Positions 23,801 through 35,167 of a DNA stretch of 64,000 bases are shown here, piece by piece. This DNA is from Endothia cerciana (taxonomy: Eukaryota > Ascomycota > Sordariomycetes > Diaporthales > Cryphonectriaceae). The notes under the pieces were generated by a model. It worked only from the letters and a program-made list of their open reading frames with translations. It had not been told where the DNA came from and searched no databases. Where the stretch lies: the NCBI GenBank assembly GCA_026119935.1, contig JALRMH010000041.1, positions 248,001 through 312,000 on the forward strand. The letters run 5' to 3'. The position numbers and the translations under genes are program-made. Each line of letters opens with the position of its first letter. Position 1 is the first letter of the stretch.

Positions 23801-25664
23801 ATGAATCCTGTGCGGGTGGTGGAACTATTTCTCCTGCGGGTGCTAGCCTTTGGTGGAGTTGCAGGCTATTTTTTGTCGATCTCCCAGCTACCGAGTCTGC
23901 CAGCGCTCGTACAACACCGGCCTTATACTTTTTGCATCGGCACATCCTTTGTCCTCAATCTGCTCGACCACTTCATCCTCTATCCCAAATTTCGAGATCC
24001 CCTCAGGAGTTTACCCGTTGCCCGGGGCGTGAGTACAAATGTCGCTGTGTGAGGGGGAGCCCACGACTAAAGTGCGATAGTCCCCAGAAAAGAAATCGAA
24101 AACAAATCCTCTACGAGTCTCCCCGAGGGAAGAGAGCGCTGCGATGGATGGAGAAGGCCCCCGACGCTCAGCTCATCAGGATGCCAGGCGCCACTAGGCT
24201 GTCTCCCTTCCTAGTTTCGGGCCCTGATGCGCTGCGTGACATCTTGAACATCCACGCCTATGACTTTGTGAAGCCATGGGGTCTTCGAGCATTCCTCTCT
24301 CGGGCCATCGGATGGGGCCTTATCTTGGCCGAGGGTCCTGAACACAAGAAGCAAAAGAAGGCCCTCACGCCTGCCTTCCACATCAGAAGGATACGGGAGC
24401 TCTACACCTTGATGTGGCAGAAGACACAGATATTCCTCGGGGAACTCGAGAAGGATGTCAAGAAACACCAGGAAGGTGATGCCAGATTTGGTCTCGTTGA
24501 ATTCAGCGAGTGGTCAAGGTAAGCGTCAAGGGCCTTGGGATACATGGACTCCACCCTTTGAGTGTAAGACTAACGCTTTACTCAAAGCCGCCTGACTCTC
24601 GACATCATTGGGTCTACAGCGATGGGCCGTGATTTCCAGTCATTAGCCTCTGAAGAGAATCCTATCGCTGACGCCTTTCTGGTAACTTCAACGGCCGGAG
24701 GTCCGACGACTCGTCTTCTTGGGACTGCACTTCATGATCCCCGAGTGGATTATTCGTCTACTACCACTGAAGGAAAATTATATGCTGAATGATATCGGTG
24801 GCTACCTCCGCAGGATTTTCAGTGATATTATCCAAGAGAAGAGGGGGGATCTGGACAAATTCGACCACTTGGCTGGACATGGCATTCTGTCTAGAATCAT
24901 TCAGACTGGCGAGTTCACAGACGATGAGGTCTCGAATCAGATGGTGACCTTCCTTGCGGCGGGAGTAGGTTGACCCAACAATTCAATAAATTCGTGAGAG
25001 CACACGCTGATAATACGCACAGCACGAGACGACCGCCAGTGCGCTGACCTGGGCCTGCTACCTCTGCGCCAGATATCCCGAGATCCAAGTGAAGCTCCGA
25101 GCCGAGATCCACGAGAGGATCCCCACACATGAGTCTTCAATTACGTACGACCTCATGGAGATCATGCCCTACCTACACGGCGTATGCGAGGAAACCCAGC
25201 GCCTGTACCCGACCATCCCAGTGACCGTCCGTGAGGCCATCAAGGACACAACTGTCGCCGGGTACAGGGTTCCCAAGGGCACTGGTTTTCTCCTTGTGCC
25301 ATATGCCATCAACCGGCACCCCAACTTCTGGGAGAACCCGCACATGATAGTGCCCGAGCGGTGGATCGACAAGCAGGAGGATGGGAGGCTGAGGCCCAAC
25401 AAGACGGGCGACACGTCGACCAATTTCTCGGAGCTGACGTTCCTCCACGGGCCTTGTGCGTGTATCGGGAGGGACTTTGCAAAGGCGGAGTTGCAATGTG
25501 CAGTGGCGGGTGTCATCGGCAAGTACGAGATAGAGTTACATACGGAGGAGGAGCCGAGGGTGCAGGGCGTGATCACGATGAAGCCAGAGAGTGGAATGTA
25601 TCTGAAGTTAAGGCCTATCGGGGCTGGTGATTTATTTCGCAGTCGAACACGCTCTCATCTTTGA
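23801..25664 (+). pseudogene. Cytochrome P450 with frameshift and altered heme motif
   Basis: Exons 23801-24028, 24088-24518, 24588-24964 and 25023-25664 are clear. The protein shows an N-terminal anchor (ELFLLRVLAFGG), an HKKQKKALTPAF C-helix region, the I-helix FLAAG joined by splicing to HETTAS, EETQRLYP and VPERW. Between NPIADAFL and PEVRRLVFLGLHF at about 24,690 the frame jumps by one base, as if one G were extra in an ACGGCCGGAG context; no intron fits. In the heme loop FLHGPCACIG the near-invariant Arg is Cys (TGT, one step from CGT), although the heme-ligand Cys remains. Two lesions argue for a decaying gene; a sequencing error could explain only the frameshift. It resembles fungal CYP4-like monooxygenases. 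Confidence 0.75.
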
Positions 25665-26276
25665 TACTCAGGTGTAAATAATGTATTTTCCAGAGACAAG
25701 AACAAAAACATGACACACCAGACAACAATAGTCAGATAGAGTTATTGGATAAGTAACAGGGTAGGCAAGAAGCTTCCCGAGTAATGAGGCTGCACCGCGA
25801 GTCTCAGAGTCCTTTGCACTCCTTCTGGAGCACTAGGAGAGAAAACATCCATGAAAGGGTCTTGATGCATGGCAGCTTGTGCGTGCTGTTTACAGAAAAG
25901 AGATATCGGCCTGATTCCTGATCTTTTGAATGACCTTTACCCAGACTTTCTGAAAAATCTCATGATCACAGAAGAAGTACTAAGTCCTTTCGCAAGAAGG
26001 GGAACAATGCAACTTTAGGACTCCATTCTCGTCATAGAAGCCTTCCAACAAAAGTGGTGTTCTCTTGATTAAAAACAATGCTATTGTCACTACGAATGGG
26101 AGCATGATGAACTGCCTATATAATTGAGGGTTGATATTTTTCTTCCCAGCTCACTGGAAGATTTTCTCATCAAGCTGCCAAGCACCTCTCCAAACTACAT
26201 TTACTTCAGTCAGCACCTCAACCTCTGCAATCACCACACTGACCCGAGTTGCCCACAGTTTACAACAGCAGACAGT
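25665..26276. other. Intergenic with promoter of the small Cys-rich gene
   Basis: 3' flank of the P450 and promoter of the next gene. A TATATAATT box at about 26117 lies some 160 bases before the ATG and is followed by a C/T-rich leader. Confidence 0.45.
26114..26125 (+). promoter_or_regulatory. TATA-like element upstream of the Cys-rich gene
   Basis: CCTATATAATTG lies about 35 bases before a pyrimidine-rich TTCTTCCCAGCTC stretch that would suit a transcription start. Confidence 0.4.
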
Positions 26277-26429
26277 ATGTGTACTCGAGTGATTCAGCTC
26301 TGGGAGTGCAATTGTGTGGCTAATACGCGAGTCAACAGCTGCGGTTCCAAATGTGGTGTGATCAAGCGCGAGCAAATCATCCGCCTGCACACCCCGTGTG
26401 ATGCCCACTCCACTCCTAAGCCCTGTTAA
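26277..26429 (+). CDS. Small Cys-rich cytosolic protein, 50 residues
   Basis: A short frame behind a TATA box and a leader-like region. The product MCTRVIQLWECNCVANTR and the following 32 residues contain seven Cys, including a CNC and two C-X3-to-9-C spacings. It lacks a signal peptide, so it is unlikely to be a classical secreted effector. The pattern, Met-Cys start followed by a Tyr/Trp-Glu-Cys-x-Cys turn, resembles small proteins common in filamentous ascomycetes of unknown function. The TAA stop is followed at once by a GTAAGT donor with a CAG acceptor 44 bases on, suggesting a 3'-UTR intron. Confidence 0.5.
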   Translation: MCTRVIQLWECNCVANTRVNSCGSKCGVIKREQIIRLHTPCDAHSTPKPC

Positions 26430-28045
26430 GGTAAGTGGCAGGGAGACTACTTTGTCGATTTACACCATGTACAGGATTGCTCAGGATGATTTTTAGTTCA
26501 AGAAACTACGCAGGTGAGTAGAGAACAATATCAACAGCATTGCTGATCTCCAGACGCTTTCAGTCTATCTATCTTCCTAGTGCAGGACACTATGAGATGA
26601 GATAACTCCCCCTCCCTTCTTTCTTTCATTCATTGGTTTATGTTCCATCCCATACCATACATGAAGGTAACCCATTGCATGTTGTGATTTCAGCAGGGTT
26701 TTCGAAATTGCTTTTCTCTTTAAATAGCCTCAGGTCGTCTCTGTCAAGTACTAGGATACGTCGTTGCATACTGCCGTCTTCAGCTTGTTGTCTCTTTTGA
26801 ATAGCGATATATGTACACCGATATCATCAGTGATTTGCGAATCTTATCTCTCTTGTCTTAGAACTTCACCCGACCATGGGTGCTACACATCACTTGGACA
26901 TTATCAGAGGAATCCACTTCCGTTCCTACGCGGCCCGTTCTTTGAATATATTTGTCGCCTCAAGTACTGTGCTATCACCTAGACTGAAAACTGCTAGAGT
27001 ACGTGACCTAAAAGTCAAGTCTGTTGGGCCGAGGCAACTGTGAGACCATTGGTTGGCCTTTGTGTCGGTCGCCCACTTTCGTACAATGGTGTTCAAGTTA
27101 CACTAGACCATGGGAGCCGTGAATTAGATATTGTATTCCATATTTAGGGTGACTACAAGATAAAAGAAGACTTTTGTGCAAGAGCTTCGCCTTTCCGCAA
27201 TTCACCCGAAGGGCTCGTCGCCCAGAAAACAGAAATCTGTAGAAGTTCATGCTTATTGCCTGCAATTATTAGAGCCTCAAGTTATGATCGAAGTCACCTA
27301 GGCTGTACTGGGACTAAGCAGTTATCACACGCTATCCAACTCCGGAGCCATCAATTCCGATCACCAAGGCCTAAGAGAATCCGTGCATGTAGGAATTTTA
27401 TTCAGCCCGCTCCGCCCTTTGATGGTGAATCAGTAATTGTCCATGAAGAAGACCCCACATTGAGTTCATACTGCTGAGGAGTTCCTAGATAGTTGGTTCT
27501 ACAGTCTTGTTAGTAATCGGCCGCTCTGGGTACAACCAGTATCACCGAAATAAGCAAACAAAAGAAGAGCTCTTATAGATACAACTCAGGCCCAAGCATC
27601 ATCATAATATGTTCTGACATTGGAATGCATCTCTTTCATTCAATGGAAACTAGGATATATGACTGGCCAAGTTCGTACATATTACGGAAGCAAAGAGCTT
27701 GCCTACTTCCTGGCGTGAAATTCAAGGTTATCAAAAGAGGCCTGGGAACATGAGAGCGAAGGAAAGCCAGCCAGAAGTAATAACCCGGAGGAGTATATAT
27801 ATATAAGGACATGCAATCCGGATCATTAAATGCAAGAGGTGGACAGGTATGTCGGGTGATGACCGAACGAAGGGAATGATGGACCGGAGGTAATCATGCC
27901 TGCTTTCTAGATATCCCATTAGCCCGAGCTGAGCTGTCTAATGCACTGCGTATTGATTTCCGGCCATATCACTATGCCGAATAAGTGGTCTTAAGTTCAT
28001 TTCAAGAGACAAATGACACTGACTCATGGAAAACGACCACGCAGC
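26430..28045. other. 1.6-kb intergenic region, AT-rich
   Basis: AT-rich, with a short TA run near 27,797 and no coherent reading frame. It holds the 3' flanks of the Cys-rich gene and of the minus-strand gene ending at 28046. Confidence 0.4.
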
Positions 28046-29905
28046 TCATTCCAACATCAACAATATGGCCCGCGTGGTTTCCTTGAATTTCCGCTTTGCG
28101 ATCTCAGCCTCTTTCGAGGACGGCGGCAGGCCCGTCAAACTCCCAGGCATCGGCTTGTTGTCAGTTCTTGCCTGGAGAATGCTCTTGTAGATTTGTGCTG
28201 TAGAGAAGTGCAGATCGAGCCTGCTGAGCGACGCCTTGTTGGCTTCAACTTCTTCGCGGCCAAGAACCAGCGTTGGCTCAAGCGTGACAGCTGCAGCGAG
28301 GCGATCTTGAGCAGGAAATGGCGTAGAGGCGTCAAGCGGCGTCATGTCTTGGTAATCTGCTGAAGCTAGATGCACGGCGTCAGGAGCCGAAGGCGCTTCG
28401 AAAGCTAGAGCCGGGGCCGGCTGTTTGCCTGAATTCCTTAGTAGTCGGCCCCTTCTCTCGTCTGTGGAGCTATCATGTGAACCACGAGTCGCCGTGAACT
28501 CGGGTGTGGAAGACCTCGAAATAGGCCACAGTGCAGCCTTGGCGGAAGGTCTGGAGCCTGCTCTTGCTGCTACAGGAGTGGATGGGGGAGGGGGGTACGT
28601 TGGGACGGGTTTCGGGGGAGATATTGATTCGGGCTTGTTTCCATTGCGACGGGCGAAGACTCCGGCAGCAACACATGTTGCGCCGTCTGTTCCATCAGCA
28701 GCAGTATCGTCCATGTCGATATCCGTCTGGTCGTTGGGTGGGACATAGTCGTCGACCCCATCCGAATCGTCTAACGAAGCATTGTGACTCGAATATGCGC
28801 TATACTCGGAACCTGAGTCCGGGTGAATTCCCTGAGGATCCCGGCCCGTGCCATCTTTCTGCAACGCTGATCCTTTGCGTGGATTCTGAAGCCTTCTCCG
28901 TTCTGGATTCGCTGGTGCGTGCTTGCCCATCAACTTCAGGGCATGCTCATGCCTCACCTCTCTCGAAGCTTTTATGGATATGACGAACTCAAGCCAGGCA
29001 TCAACATCCTGAACATTGGGGATTTCCTGGGCAATGTCCTTGAATGCTTGAATCTGCTGAGCTTTCGCCTGCTTGTGGCACTGATGGCGGAAGTTCTCTA
29101 CCCAGCGCTTCTCATTATGCGTGAGCTTCCACGCGCTCTGTAGCCGTAGGACGGTAGCTACGCCTTTCCTGAGCTGCATGCCACGTGATGTAAGGTTCCC
29201 GTAGATCTCTTCGGCCGTCATGCCCTCTTTGGTCATGCGGGTGATCTCGATCTTCCGCAGCGCCTGTACCTTGGACTTGGCGCTGAGACGTGCGGCCTCG
29301 CTGTCTGGCGGAGGTGACTTGACCTTTCTTTGGGCCTGGGAACGATCAGTCATGGAAGATTTGGGAACGAGGTGGGCCCGCCTGTAGCTCCTCACCCTCT
29401 TCCTCATCCCCCACTTGATGCGCACTCGGCTGATGGCTTTGTCGCTCGTCTGAATGCCCATCTCGATCAAGGCATCAGCAATGGTCTTGCATTTCTCGCC
29501 TCTCTGAGTCCGCGCCTCGATCTCAGCCTTGAACGCCTCCAGGTTCGAGGCAGTGCCTATGCCCTTCTTGTGAGGGTACAGCCATCCTTCCGGGCTTGGA
29601 TTATTCAGGCTGGACGAGCGAGGATTGTGGTGGTAGGCCAGGTCAGCCATCGACGTGTCAACACCAGGCGCGGTGACAGGCCGGGCAGCGCCGCTGCGAC
29701 TATCCAAATCCGCTTTGCTAGACCCTTGGGCATTGTCACCACCACTCCTAATTTCAGATAGTGAGGCTGAGGGCACAGGCTCAGGCACAGACACCGAGGA
29801 AATAGCAGGATAGGATCGCTGCAGCTGAAGAACAGCGTTCATCGTTGTATCGTTGGTCGTACCTGGAACGTTGTGCTGCGTGGAGTTCCTAGCCGCCATT
29901 CTCAT
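28046..29905 (-). CDS. Basic protein with HTH-like repeats, 619 residues
   Basis: A single exon. The first ATG is at 29905 (MRMAARN); a second at 29899 is equally possible. Three helical segments stand out: residues about 115-175 (SNLEAFKAEIEARTQRG, then AISRVRIKWGMRKR), about 205-255 (IEITRMTKEGMTAEEIYGNL) and about 260-310 (WVENFRHQCHKQAKAQQI). The first two have a helix-turn-helix look, ending in Lys-Trp-Gly with Arg/Lys clusters as in fungal Clr5-like domains. The remainder is acidic and Ser/Pro-rich. I infer a nuclear DNA-binding protein or transposon-derived regulator, without a firm family. No in-frame stops. Confidence 0.65.
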   Translation of the reverse strand: MRMAARNSTQHNVPGTTNDTTMNAVLQLQRSYPAISSVSVPEPVPSASLSEIRSGGDNAQGSSKADLDSRSGAARPVTAPGVDTSMADLAYHHNPRSSSLNNPSPEGWLYPHKKGIGTASNLEAFKAEIEARTQRGEKCKTIADALIEMGIQTSDKAISRVRIKWGMRKRVRSYRRAHLVPKSSMTDRSQAQRKVKSPPPDSEAARLSAKSKVQALRKIEITRMTKEGMTAEEIYGNLTSRGMQLRKGVATVLRLQSAWKLTHNEKRWVENFRHQCHKQAKAQQIQAFKDIAQEIPNVQDVDAWLEFVISIKASREVRHEHALKLMGKHAPANPERRRLQNPRKGSALQKDGTGRDPQGIHPDSGSEYSAYSSHNASLDDSDGVDDYVPPNDQTDIDMDDTAADGTDGATCVAAGVFARRNGNKPESISPPKPVPTYPPPPSTPVAARAGSRPSAKAALWPISRSSTPEFTATRGSHDSSTDERRGRLLRNSGKQPAPALAFEAPSAPDAVHLASADYQDMTPLDASTPFPAQDRLAAAVTLEPTLVLGREEVEANKASLSRLDLHFSTAQIYKSILQARTDNKPMPGSLTGLPPSSKEAEIAKRKFKETTRAILLMLE

Positions 29906-32017
29906 GTGTAGCTGCACTTATCTCAGTGGTGTCAGACGCGGATGCATTGAGTTGTACGGAAGACGTTGACGACATGTTGTCTGAGGGTTGAGAGATCAGC
30001 CGAGGTGCCGGTGGCTAGCCAGCTGGCCCGGCTTCTTTGCCAGCTGGTTCACAGCTGTCTGTAACAGCAACAACCTCTTGGCCAGGTGAACAAATCAAGA
30101 GAGAGAAATTCAACAGAGATCCTGTATATGTGGCGTGTGAATATCCCCCATGCCTTCCAATACATCTGCCGCCAGCTACTCTATCAAGTTAGTTGTTCTT
30201 TTGCAGCGAGCACACTAGCTACCATTTTCGAGACCCCGAAACTTTCTGCTCCCGTTCAAGTTACGGTGACTCAAACAAGTTCATTACTTAACCCCAGATC
30301 AAGATGGGTCCACATACTTCATACGTATGGTCTAGCGTATATTTCGAGTGCCCATCCGGTACATATGTACATGGTAACCAATACCCAGCTTAAGCAGTAC
30401 AGATTTCTTTTTCGTATCAGATCTGCACGACTGACGACCGTCACTACAAAGCGGCATGCCCAGAAATCGTGGTATGATCGTTGCATATCTCAAATGGTGG
30501 TAGCAACTGCAGTGCCCTTCTGCAGCAAGGCCGCCGGGATGTGGGTTTGCGTGGGGTGAACGTGTCGATGCCGGGAAATCCCCGGGGATTGCTTTGTAAT
30601 GAGGTTAAAGGCCTGACACTACAAGCAAAGTATGACGACTTGACTTCGATATCCGGCATGTCCTGGTAATCCTCGGGAGTCAGCCGTTGAAAGCCCGATA
30701 AAGCCGGTTGTCTCTTTGCAGGGCTGCGATTACGCTTCCCATAGCGATTACTATGGTACTATATACCGTTCATCCCAAATCTGCTGGTCTCCGGTGCGGG
30801 GAGCGCGCGGCCTACCGCTGCCTCGACCAGGGCTGCGATTACGCTTAATGTAGGTACGGTTCATCCCAAATCTATTAGGTTTTCACGTGGGGGGCGCGCG
30901 GGCGGATCACCTACCGCTGCCTCGACAGGGCTGCCCAATAGCGCTGTTGCTTCGGTAATGATGTTTAATCCCAATGACCTGATTAGGCGATTGGCAAGGT
31001 GATTCTGCCCTGAGGCGCGCATCAGTAGATTTTGTGGCGCCTTGGCCTGCAGCGTTCCATTTAGGTCTGTCCCCCCTGCAGTGTGTACTATGCACATACC
31101 ATGGTACTATAACCTACGCAAGCTAATGCCGTGCTTCCTGCCATGCCACCCTGCTAGTATATACTATGGGTTGTACGATCTTAAGCCTCAATTGGTACAG
31201 ATTCGTCCGTTTCTAACCTCGGGATCTGCCAGGTACCGGGGATTTTGCCGGCTACCATGGTTCCAGCAGTGGGCTCCACTCATTTACCACCATACGTCTT
31301 ACATACACGAGAAAACGCAGAGCAACGTCTCGGCGTGAGTGATGTGATATGGAGTACAACATACCGAACATAGGTCCCTGCTGTGATAAGGCTCGGGCCA
31401 GTATTCCGGCATTCAGCCCAAAACCCCGCGGAGATAACCGATGGTGTGAAGTAAAGGTCCCCTTGCTGATCTGACGTGTCTTGATCAGTGGCAGGGCTAG
31501 GTCCGTTGGCACTCCATTACCATAACCCGGGGCAGGGCATTCATGTAACCCGTCATGCACAAATCCAATATGCGAGACATATCGTAATGAGTAAGAGTAT
31601 GTTGGAGAGGCCTGATAAACAGCGTATAACGAGTCTAGAGAGGGTCCTAACTGTATCGACTTTAGGGCATGTGATGCTCGTACGACGATCCTCGTAGATC
31701 ACCTTTGTCCGGGGTTACGAGTGACAATACGTCAAGATCGCCAGCCACCTCCCCGATCGAGGGTCAAGACCCACTGGACCCGGCTTGGCTTGACCGTGAT
31801 GCGAATATTAGTTGTACAAAATTTTCACAAAAAAGTTAGTTTTATGACAGGCTCCTCGAGCCCCTGGCAAGGTTTCCTTCTGATAGGACACATGTGCGTC
31901 GAACAAGGCCACAGCAGGCGTCAAATATATCAGCAGCCGTCCTCCGTATATCTTGTGGCTCTCTCTTTCCCTAGTCATCTGAGTTCTACCTTGCAGGACA
32001 ACCTCACCATTCTCAGG
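29906..32017. other. 2.1-kb gene-poor region
   Basis: Starts with the upstream region of the HTH-like gene and ends with the KatG promoter. In between are short frames without motifs and a tandem duplication at about 30720-30935. Confidence 0.4.
30720..30935. repeat. Diverged tandem direct repeat, about 100-110 bp units
   Basis: AGGGCTGCGATTACGCTT occurs at about 30719 and again at about 30829, each followed by TTCATCCCAAATCT, a GGGGGCGCGCGG-like block and CCTACCGCTGCCTCGAC; a third AGGGCTGC starts at about 30927. Units differ by small indels, so the duplication is old. No reading frame crosses it consistently. Confidence 0.75.
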
Positions 32018-34683
32018 ATGCGGTCACTCTCCGGGTGGTACTGGCTCCAGGCTCTTGCTGCGTCGACTGCCGTCGATGCGGCGTCTTGTCCCTTTGCCGG
32101 GCAGCAGCAAGCACACCCAGCTGTGCCGAGGGATCACCACGCATTGAGCCGCCGTGCAGATAATTCCTCGAGCACTCCTTTCGGTACATGCCCGGTCAAA
32201 AGTGACGTCGCAGGCGGGGGGACAAGGAGCTGGGACTGGTGGCCGTGCAAGCTCAATCTCCACGTTCTCCGTCAGGACACTGCCGAGTCCAACCCATATG
32301 GTGGTGACTTTGATTATGCATCGGCGTTCAACTCATTAGACTGTACGTCTCTCGGGCCTCGGGATGATCAGAGATTTTTGTTCGCTGACGATGATGCTCT
32401 CCACAGTCGACGCAGTCAAGGCTGACCTGCGGGCCTTATTAACAGAATCACAAGACTGGTGGCCAGCTGATTTTGGATCTTACGGTGGACTATTCATACG
32501 CATGGCCTGGCATAGCTCTGGAACGTACCGTGCTTTCGATGGTCGAGGAGGCGCAGGCATGGTATGTAGATCCTCTTCGGTCACACGCCTCGGGCTACCT
32601 CATGCTAACTCAGTCTCCTTTAGGGACAGCAGCGCTTTTCACCTCTTGCCAGTTGGCCTGACAATGCAAGCCTGGACAAGGCGCGGCGTCTAGTATGGCC
32701 CATCAAGCAGAAATACGGTAGGAAGATCTCGTGGGGAGACCTGATTGTTCTAGCCGGAAACGTAGCCCTAGAGTCCTTCAGCTTTCCGACATTCGGATAC
32801 GGTGGAGGCCGCGTTGATACTTGGCAAGCGGACGAGGCCATCTACTGGGGGTCCGAAACCGAATGGTTTCCTGAGGGCGACGACCAACGGTACAATGGCA
32901 GCACCGACATCTACGCCCGAGCAGACGACCTCGAGGTGCCGTTGGCGAGCACGAACATGGGACTGATTTACGTGGACCCCGTTGGGCCTCATGGTATTCC
33001 CGACCCCAAGGCATCTGCCCTGGATATTCGCACCACGTTTGGTCGCATGGGGATGGATGATCAAGAGACAGTTGCCTTGATCGCCGGCGGGCACGCTTTT
33101 GGTAGGTCGTCTAGAGACGTAAACACGGGGATAAGTTAACGTATAAAGTACTGACAATCTACTTAGGCAAGACACATGGAGCCGCAAGTGCCACCGAATA
33201 TGTCGGACCCGCGCCAGATGCTGCTGGTATCGAAGACCAGTACCTTGGTTGGGCCAACAGTTACAAATCTGGTGTCGGTCCTGACGCTATAACGTCTGGC
33301 CTAGAAGTCGTGTGGACCAAGACTCCAACAAAATGGAGCGACGGCTACCTGCACAGCCTGCTGGAAAACACATGGACGCTCGAGACAGGCCCTGGTGGTG
33401 CATGGCAGTGGATCGCGCTGAACGGCACGAAGGACTACCCAAGCCCCTTTTCTAATTCTACGTTCAACCTGCCGAGGATGATGACTTCCGATCTCGCCTT
33501 GAGAGAAGATCCGATTTACTATAACATCTCCATGATGTACCTGAGCAATTTTACGCAACTCACTGAGGACTTCTCTAGAGCTTGGTGAGTGCCCCTTGTC
33601 CCTCAGCTCGGAGGATTCTTGGGTCTCTATCTTTGTCGGACTATGAATCACAACTGGCATAGCATAATGTAGCATGTCACTGACATTTCTGGCAGGTTCA
33701 AACTGACTCACCGCGATATGGGCCCGCGGTCTCGTTACTTAGGCCCCGAGGTGCCGGCCGAAAAGCTTATTTGGCAAGACCCTTTGCCCGATTCGAACGG
33801 CACAACGCTCAGCGACTCCGATATCTCGTCTCTGAAGCAGCAAATTCTAGATTCAGGCCTGAGCCGCTCAGAGCTGATTTCTACGGCCTGGGCGTCAGCG
33901 TCCACTTTCCGGCATACAGACAAGCGAGGTGGTGCGAACGGTGCACGTATCCGCCTAGAGCCTCAAGTCAGCTGGGCCGTCAATACCGGCTCTGGAACGA
34001 ACCTGTCCACGGTTCTGAGCACGCTTGAGGCGATACAGAGCTCCTACAGCACCGGCTCGAAACAGGTGTCTCTCGCAGACTTGATTGTGCTGGGTGGGAG
34101 CGCAGCGGTCGAGCAGGCCGCTCACGATGCGGGCTTTGCCAATCTCACGGTACCATTCCTCCAAGGTCGCGTGGATGCCACACAGGAGCAAACCGATATC
34201 GACACATTTGGATATTTGGAGCCGCAGGTAGACGGGTTCCGCAACTACGGCCGAGGAACAGCTCGCGCCAGGACTGAGGCAGTCTTGATTGACAGAGCGA
34301 ACCTTCTCGGCCTGACCCCTCCAGAACTGACAGTTCTCATCGGGGGGCTGCGGGTCCTGAACACGAATTATGATGGGTCGAGCCACGGCATCCTCACGGA
34401 TTCTCCAGGCCAGCTGACTAACGACTTTTTCGTGAATCTCCTCGATATGAAGACGGAGTGGTCTGGTATCGATGGGGACGAGGTCTTCCAAGGAACCGAT
34501 CGGTCAACCGGAGTGCAGAAATGGACTGCCACTCGAAACGACCTCATCTTCAGCTCTCATGACGAGCTGCGTGCTCTGTCAGAAGTATATGCAATGACTG
34601 ACTCGGGGGAGAAGTTCGTCCAAGACTTTGTGGCTGCTTGGAACAAGGTGATGAACGCGGATAGGTTTGATGTGAAGCACTAA
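32018..34683 (+). CDS. katG: Secreted catalase-peroxidase
   Basis: Five exons (32018-32342, 32407-32561, 32624-33101, 33167-33584, 33696-34683) give 787 residues in frame. A signal peptide is visible (MRSLSGWYWLQALAASTA, cut near VDAASC). Catalytic parts are present: distal Trp-His in MAWHSSGTYR, Tyr in GLIYVDPVGPHG, Met in RMMTSDLALREDP (these form the Trp-Tyr-Met crosslink needed for catalase activity) and the proximal heme His in ALIAGGHAFGKTHG. The second, degenerate peroxidase domain follows. Eukaryotic KatG has an intracellular and an extracellular type; the signal peptide places this in the extracellular type, linked in plant pathogens to defence against host peroxide. It looks intact. 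Confidence 0.93.
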
Positions 34684-35167
34684 TAGAGCTTAGGGCCACG
34701 TGCACCTGGGTATGAATGTCAAGTAGACCTAGACCTGGGTCGATTATATTTTGTTAATTGCATAGTCTTCCTTCATACTTACTTTACCACGTAGTGCCAG
34801 CCAAGATATACACTATTAGATACTTATAGTCATTGCGTGGTCTAAGATTATATGGAATTACTTCTCCATGGTCATCTGGATAGAGTTAACGGTGATGTGC
34901 ATGACCTTCAATAGTTAGATTACTGTATGTTTGGAACCTACCTGAGATTCCTGTTCAGAATACTCGGAGAACCACAGAGTAATTCAGAGAGCCTTAAACA
35001 CATGGAGCATGTGCAAAGGACGGTTTCAGGCATTGAGTCGAGGTCAGTAGGAAGATTATCGGGGTCGTACCAAGTGTCGTCTGTATTGATATTGCACAAG
35101 CGGAAGTTTTCGGTCCACACAGACGAACGGAAAACAACTTGATTAATAATACCATAGAAAGATCATG
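34684..35167. other. Intergenic, AT-rich
   Basis: 3' flank of the catalase-peroxidase gene. No gene seen. Confidence 0.4.
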
